This document shows positions 5,067-7,434 of a stretch of 7,434 bases of DNA, piece after piece. The position numbers and the translations under genes were made by a program. Under the pieces are notes generated by a model. The model had not been told where the DNA came from and made no database searches. It worked only from the letters and a program-made list of their open reading frames with translations. The stretch covers positions 1 through 7,434 of the forward strand of contig JAGCJE010000261.1 in the NCBI GenBank assembly GCA_017648225.1. Reading direction: 5' to 3'. Origin of the DNA: Kiritimatiellia bacterium (GTDB taxonomy: Bacteria > Verrucomicrobiota > Kiritimatiellia > RFP12 > UBA1067). How positions within the stretch are numbered: position 1 is the first letter of the stretch; each line of letters begins with the position of its first letter.

Positions 5067-6386
5067 TTATTGAATCCTGATGACAAATCCTGAGTCGTTT
5101 TGAGATGATGTTTTCACGCGAAGTTCGGCGTTCTCGCTTTCCTTGCCCTCCGCGTCAATCGCCGTCACCTTTATGACATAATCCGTATTTCTTTCGAGAT
5201 TTAAAAGTCTAATTTTCGACTCGGAAGTATTTATTTCCTGAACCAATTCATGCCTTTCGCCAGCTGGAGAATAATTTTTAACGAACTTCATCTCGTCTAT
5301 TATCACTCTATGATTCGTCTTGTTTCCCGTCGCGTTGAAAAGAATCGGCGTATTGGCGGGGAAGCCCATAAGCGGAATTATCTGACGCTGGAATTCTTTT
5401 TCAAGATTAACGGTCGCGAATTCGTTTGTCATTCCTTCTGGACCTTCATAGCCGATGGTCATAGTATCATCGTCTTCATGTACTTCAGTCGTCGTAACGC
5501 CGTTCTCTTCGGTTGTTTTAACGTAAAAATATTTTCTGAGCGTCATGTCAATATAAAACAGGTCGTAATTTTCAAACCCCCGATGCTTGAGGACACCCTT
5601 TTCTTCACTCTTTGAAATCTGAATTTGACCGGCGGATTTTGCAGGAAGATAAATCAACGTCGAGCCTGAGAAATCCGGATACTTATCAATAAAGTCATCA
5701 GCCTTTTCGTTTGTTGCGCCATCGTTGGAAACCTCATTGAAATTATATGAAGAAACCGTTTCATAACTCTCTTCGTTCCATGAGGATTTGTAAACGCTGA
5801 TTTTGTTACCTTTCACGACTTCCGGATTTAGCCATTTTACGGTAATCTGCCTTCCTCCCACACGAGTGGCCTCGAGATTTTCCGGAGGATAGGGAATTGA
5901 GACGCCGCATATCTCCGCGCTGAAGAGATAAATATTACCATCTGAACCTTCGTCCGCCTTAAACCCGATCGACTGAATACAATCCTCTTTCGACCAGGAA
6001 CAAGAAACCTCATTTTCCTCTGTCCCATTGGGAGTAATCTCTCTCCAATACTCTTTTCCGTCTACAGGCTTATTGTCGATTAAAGGAAAAACATAGAGAA
6101 GTTTACGTTTCTCTGAATCGTTAGTATGCTTTGCGACAACCGTAATAGACGTTATTGCAAAATCGAATATCGGTGATATTACGGCGATATCAGTTTTGCT
6201 TGATATGTAAAGCCTGCCGTCAACGTTTGTTTTTGTATTTTGTGTATATACCCAATCTGTATTGTTTGTAAGACTACAGGTAAACGTAACTTCAACCTCC
6301 GCCGCCATCCCTTTCGCAGAGAAAAACACTACCGCAAATACCATCAGAAAAGCGCAAAGTACCGACCGAAAAAAATCATACTTCAT
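5067..6386 (-). CDS. Secreted protein with fibronectin type III and jelly-roll-like beta domains
   Basis: I do not recognise a named gene. The 439-aa protein starts with a Sec signal peptide: charged MKYDFFR, hydrophobic core 9-22, and a likely cut after MAA at about residue 29. Residues 30-163 are beta-rich and look like a jelly-roll module ending in IYLFSAEICGV. PPENLEATRVGGRQITVKW (167-185) and ISVYKSS (196-202) match the first strands of a fibronectin type III fold. The matching last strands, LLNLERNTDYVIKVTAIDAEG (394-414) then ELRVKTSS (421-428), come about 190 residues later. Between them (about 208-372) lies a second jelly-roll-like stretch ending in HRVIIDEMKFV. No catalytic motif, lipobox, membrane anchor or sorting tail is visible. 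The role could be binding of sugars or surfaces outside the cell. AAAGGA 7 nt before the ATG supports the start. Base composition is clearly AT-richer than in the neighbours. Confidence 0.85.
   Translation of the reverse strand: MKYDFFRSVLCAFLMVFAVVFFSAKGMAAEVEVTFTCSLTNNTDWVYTQNTKTNVDGRLYISSKTDIAVISPIFDFAITSITVVAKHTNDSEKRKLLYVFPLIDNKPVDGKEYWREITPNGTEENEVSCSWSKEDCIQSIGFKADEGSDGNIYLFSAEICGVSIPYPPENLEATRVGGRQITVKWLNPEVVKGNKISVYKSSWNEESYETVSSYNFNEVSNDGATNEKADDFIDKYPDFSGSTLIYLPAKSAGQIQISKSEEKGVLKHRGFENYDLFYIDMTLRKYFYVKTTEENGVTTTEVHEDDDTMTIGYEGPEGMTNEFATVNLEKEFQRQIIPLMGFPANTPILFNATGNKTNHRVIIDEMKFVKNYSPAGERHELVQEINTSESKIRLLNLERNTDYVIKVTAIDAEGKESENAELRVKTSSQNDSGFVIRIQ
5075..5078 (-). promoter_or_regulatory. 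Ribosome binding site of the flavoprotein gene
   Basis: AGGA sits within the last codons of the secreted-protein gene, 9 nt before the ATG at 5065. The sequence around the junction reads TAATATG, so stop and start are one base apart. A terminating ribosome could restart directly. Confidence 0.55.
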
Positions 6387-6393
6387 AACTTAA

Positions 6394-6399
6394 TCCTTT
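6394..6399 (-). promoter_or_regulatory. Ribosome binding site of the secreted-protein gene
   Basis: AAAGGA lies 7 nt before the ATG at 6386-6384 and is one of the better Shine-Dalgarno matches in the window. No convincing promoter was found in the 53-nt gap after uvrA. A TAAAAT at 6429-6424 lacks a good -35 box. Confidence 0.65.
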
Positions 6400-6420
6400 C
6401 TTGATGTTCTAATGACACGT

Positions 6421-6440
6421 AGTATTTTACCAAAAATACT
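6421..6440. repeat. Perfect 8-bp inverted repeat after uvrA
   Basis: On the minus strand AGTATTTT (6440-6433) and AAAATACT (6428-6421) are exact complements around the loop TGGT. The repeat begins on the last base of the uvrA stop codon. The stem is AT-rich and no T-run follows on either side, so it is a poor intrinsic terminator. It could equally be a binding site for a dimeric regulator upstream of the secreted-protein gene. Confidence 0.5.
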
Positions 6441-7434
6441 TAAAGAAATTTCGCCGTAAACGATCTCGGCGACGATTTTGCTTTTTCGAGCGGCCCTTGC
6501 ACGACGACCTCTCCGCCGCCTGATCCGCCACCGGGTCCCATGTCGACAATCCAGTCTGCCGATCGGATAACATCGATATTGTGCTCGATGACAATTATCG
6601 TATTTCCCTGATCGCGCAGTTTCAGGAGAAGGTTCATCAGTTTTGCAACGTCATCGAAGTGAAGGCCCGTCGTGGGCTCGTCGAGAAGATAGAGCGTCCT
6701 GCCCGTCGAACGTTTCGAAAGTTCTGTCGCCAGCTTAATGCGCTGCGCCTCGCCCCCCGAAAGTGTCGTCGCCGACTGCCCGAGGGCGATATACCCTAAA
6801 CCGACGTCAACAAGCGTTTTAAGTTTTCTCGCAAGCGACGGGACTTTGGCGAAGAATTCGTACGCCTCCGCGACCGTCATCTCCAACACTTCAGCGATTG
6901 ACTTTCCGCCGTATGTAACTTCAAGCGTCTCCGCATTGAAGCGCTTGCCTCCGCACTGTTCGCACGTCACGTACACGTCGGGCAGAAAACTCATCTCAAG
7001 CTTTCGTAATCCGTCGCCGCCGCATACTTCGCAACGCCCACCCTTCACGTTAAACGAGAAGCGTCCCGCCGTGTATCCTCGCGCGCGCGCAGCCTCGGTC
7101 TTCGCGAAGAGTTCGCGTATCTCAGAGAAAAATCCGACATACGTCGCAGGATTCGAGCGCGGCGTACGGCCGATCGGCGACTGATCAATCTCAATCACCT
7201 TGTCGAAATTTTCGTCACCCGTAAGCTTTTTATATTTCCCGGGCCTCGCCTTTGAATTGTAGAATTTTTTCATCAGCGAACGCTTAAGCGTCTCTTCTAC
7301 GAGTGTCGACTTCCCGGAACCCGACACTCCCGATACGACCGTGAACGCGCCGATTGGGAAATGCGCCGTCACGTTCTTCAGATTGTGCTCCGAACAACCT
7401 GAGATTGTAAGAAAGGAGTTAGGGGTCAGGGAAG
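6440..7434 (-). CDS. uvrA: UvrABC excision nuclease subunit A, C-terminal part
   Basis: About 330 codons are open to the right edge of the window, so the 5' part of the gene is missing; the GTG at 7372 is an internal valine, not a start. UvrA is the ABC-type ATPase that finds bulky DNA damage with UvrB in nucleotide excision repair. This piece is the second ATPase half. It begins with LTISGCSEHNLKNV, then Walker A GVSGSGKST (7304-7330). The zinc finger of standard C-x2-C-x19-C-x2-C spacing follows (6953-7033), then the ABC signature LSGGEAQ (6743-6763), Walker B LYLLDEPTTGLH (6659-6694) and the H-loop IEH (near 6581-6589). All key residues are present and the C-terminus ends at the normal place, so nothing suggests a broken gene. 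It is followed by the inverted repeat at 6421-6440. Confidence 0.97.
   Translation of the reverse strand, partial: SLTPNSFLTISGCSEHNLKNVTAHFPIGAFTVVSGVSGSGKSTLVEETLKRSLMKKFYNSKARPGKYKKLTGDENFDKVIEIDQSPIGRTPRSNPATYVGFFSEIRELFAKTEAARARGYTAGRFSFNVKGGRCEVCGGDGLRKLEMSFLPDVYVTCEQCGGKRFNAETLEVTYGGKSIAEVLEMTVAEAYEFFAKVPSLARKLKTLVDVGLGYIALGQSATTLSGGEAQRIKLATELSKRSTGRTLYLLDEPTTGLHFDDVAKLMNLLLKLRDQGNTIIVIEHNIDVIRSADWIVDMGPGGGSGGGEVVVQGPLEKAKSSPRSFTAKFL

Noticed and set aside
4472..5093. Plus-strand frames of 202 and 106 codons over the flavoprotein gene
   Set aside because: They are antisense to clear FAD-binding motifs on the minus strand and have no motif or ribosome binding site of their own.
7372..7374. 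A GTG start making a free-standing 310-aa UvrA-like ATPase
   Set aside because: The frame stays open upstream to the window edge, and the extra residues (LTISGCSEHNLKNV) match the normal interior of UvrA.
1..7434. Mobile element, CRISPR array, toxin-antitoxin or phage defence system
   Set aside because: No transposase or integrase, no direct repeat array and no defence domain was seen; gaps between genes are too short to hide one.

Overview
All supported genes in this 7.4 kb window lie on the minus strand, so transcription runs from high to low coordinates. In that order they are: the 3' part of uvrA, a secreted FnIII/jelly-roll protein, an HI0933/BaiN-family flavoprotein, rnc (RNase III), glyS (single-chain glycyl-tRNA synthetase), tRNA-Arg(CCG), a PurF-family phosphoribosyltransferase, and the first codons of a GyrB/ParE-type topoisomerase subunit. 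Gaps are short throughout (largest 79 nt). Every stretch without a gene is under 100 nt, and all of them are described below.

The window looks like a bacterial chromosome of moderate GC. The host cannot be fixed from sequence alone. The alpha2-type GlyRS, the GGFCG-type PurF variant, the encoded CCA on the tRNA and the jelly-roll/split-FnIII secreted protein together suggest a Planctomycetes-Verrucomicrobia-Chlamydiae relative (for example Kiritimatiellota or Lentisphaerota) or a Bacteroidota-like lineage. This is inference from recalled family distribution, not a database result.

Layout: (1) 6440-7434, the uvrA C-terminal ATPase half, cut by the window edge, followed by a perfect 8-bp inverted repeat. 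(2) 5067-6386, a visibly AT-richer secreted protein with its own Shine-Dalgarno, ending one base before the flavoprotein start. (3) 3992-5065, the flavoprotein, and 3305-3967, rnc, 24 nt apart. (4) A 79-nt gap with a hairpin and a credible promoter whose -10 box sits so close to the glyS ATG that the mRNA should be leaderless or nearly so. (5) 1-3225, glyS, tRNA-Arg, PurF-like gene and gyrB/parE, packed with gaps of 8, 15 and 12 nt. The tRNA therefore probably has to be cut out of a messenger.

The points most worth a second look are the PurF homologue, whose PRPP site and Fe-S cysteines look intact while several glutamine-pocket residues are replaced; the tRNA embedded in an operon with its CCA touching the purF ribosome binding site; the near-leaderless glyS promoter; and the secreted protein, in which one FnIII fold seems to be split by a whole inserted beta domain. 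No mobile element, CRISPR array or defence system was seen.
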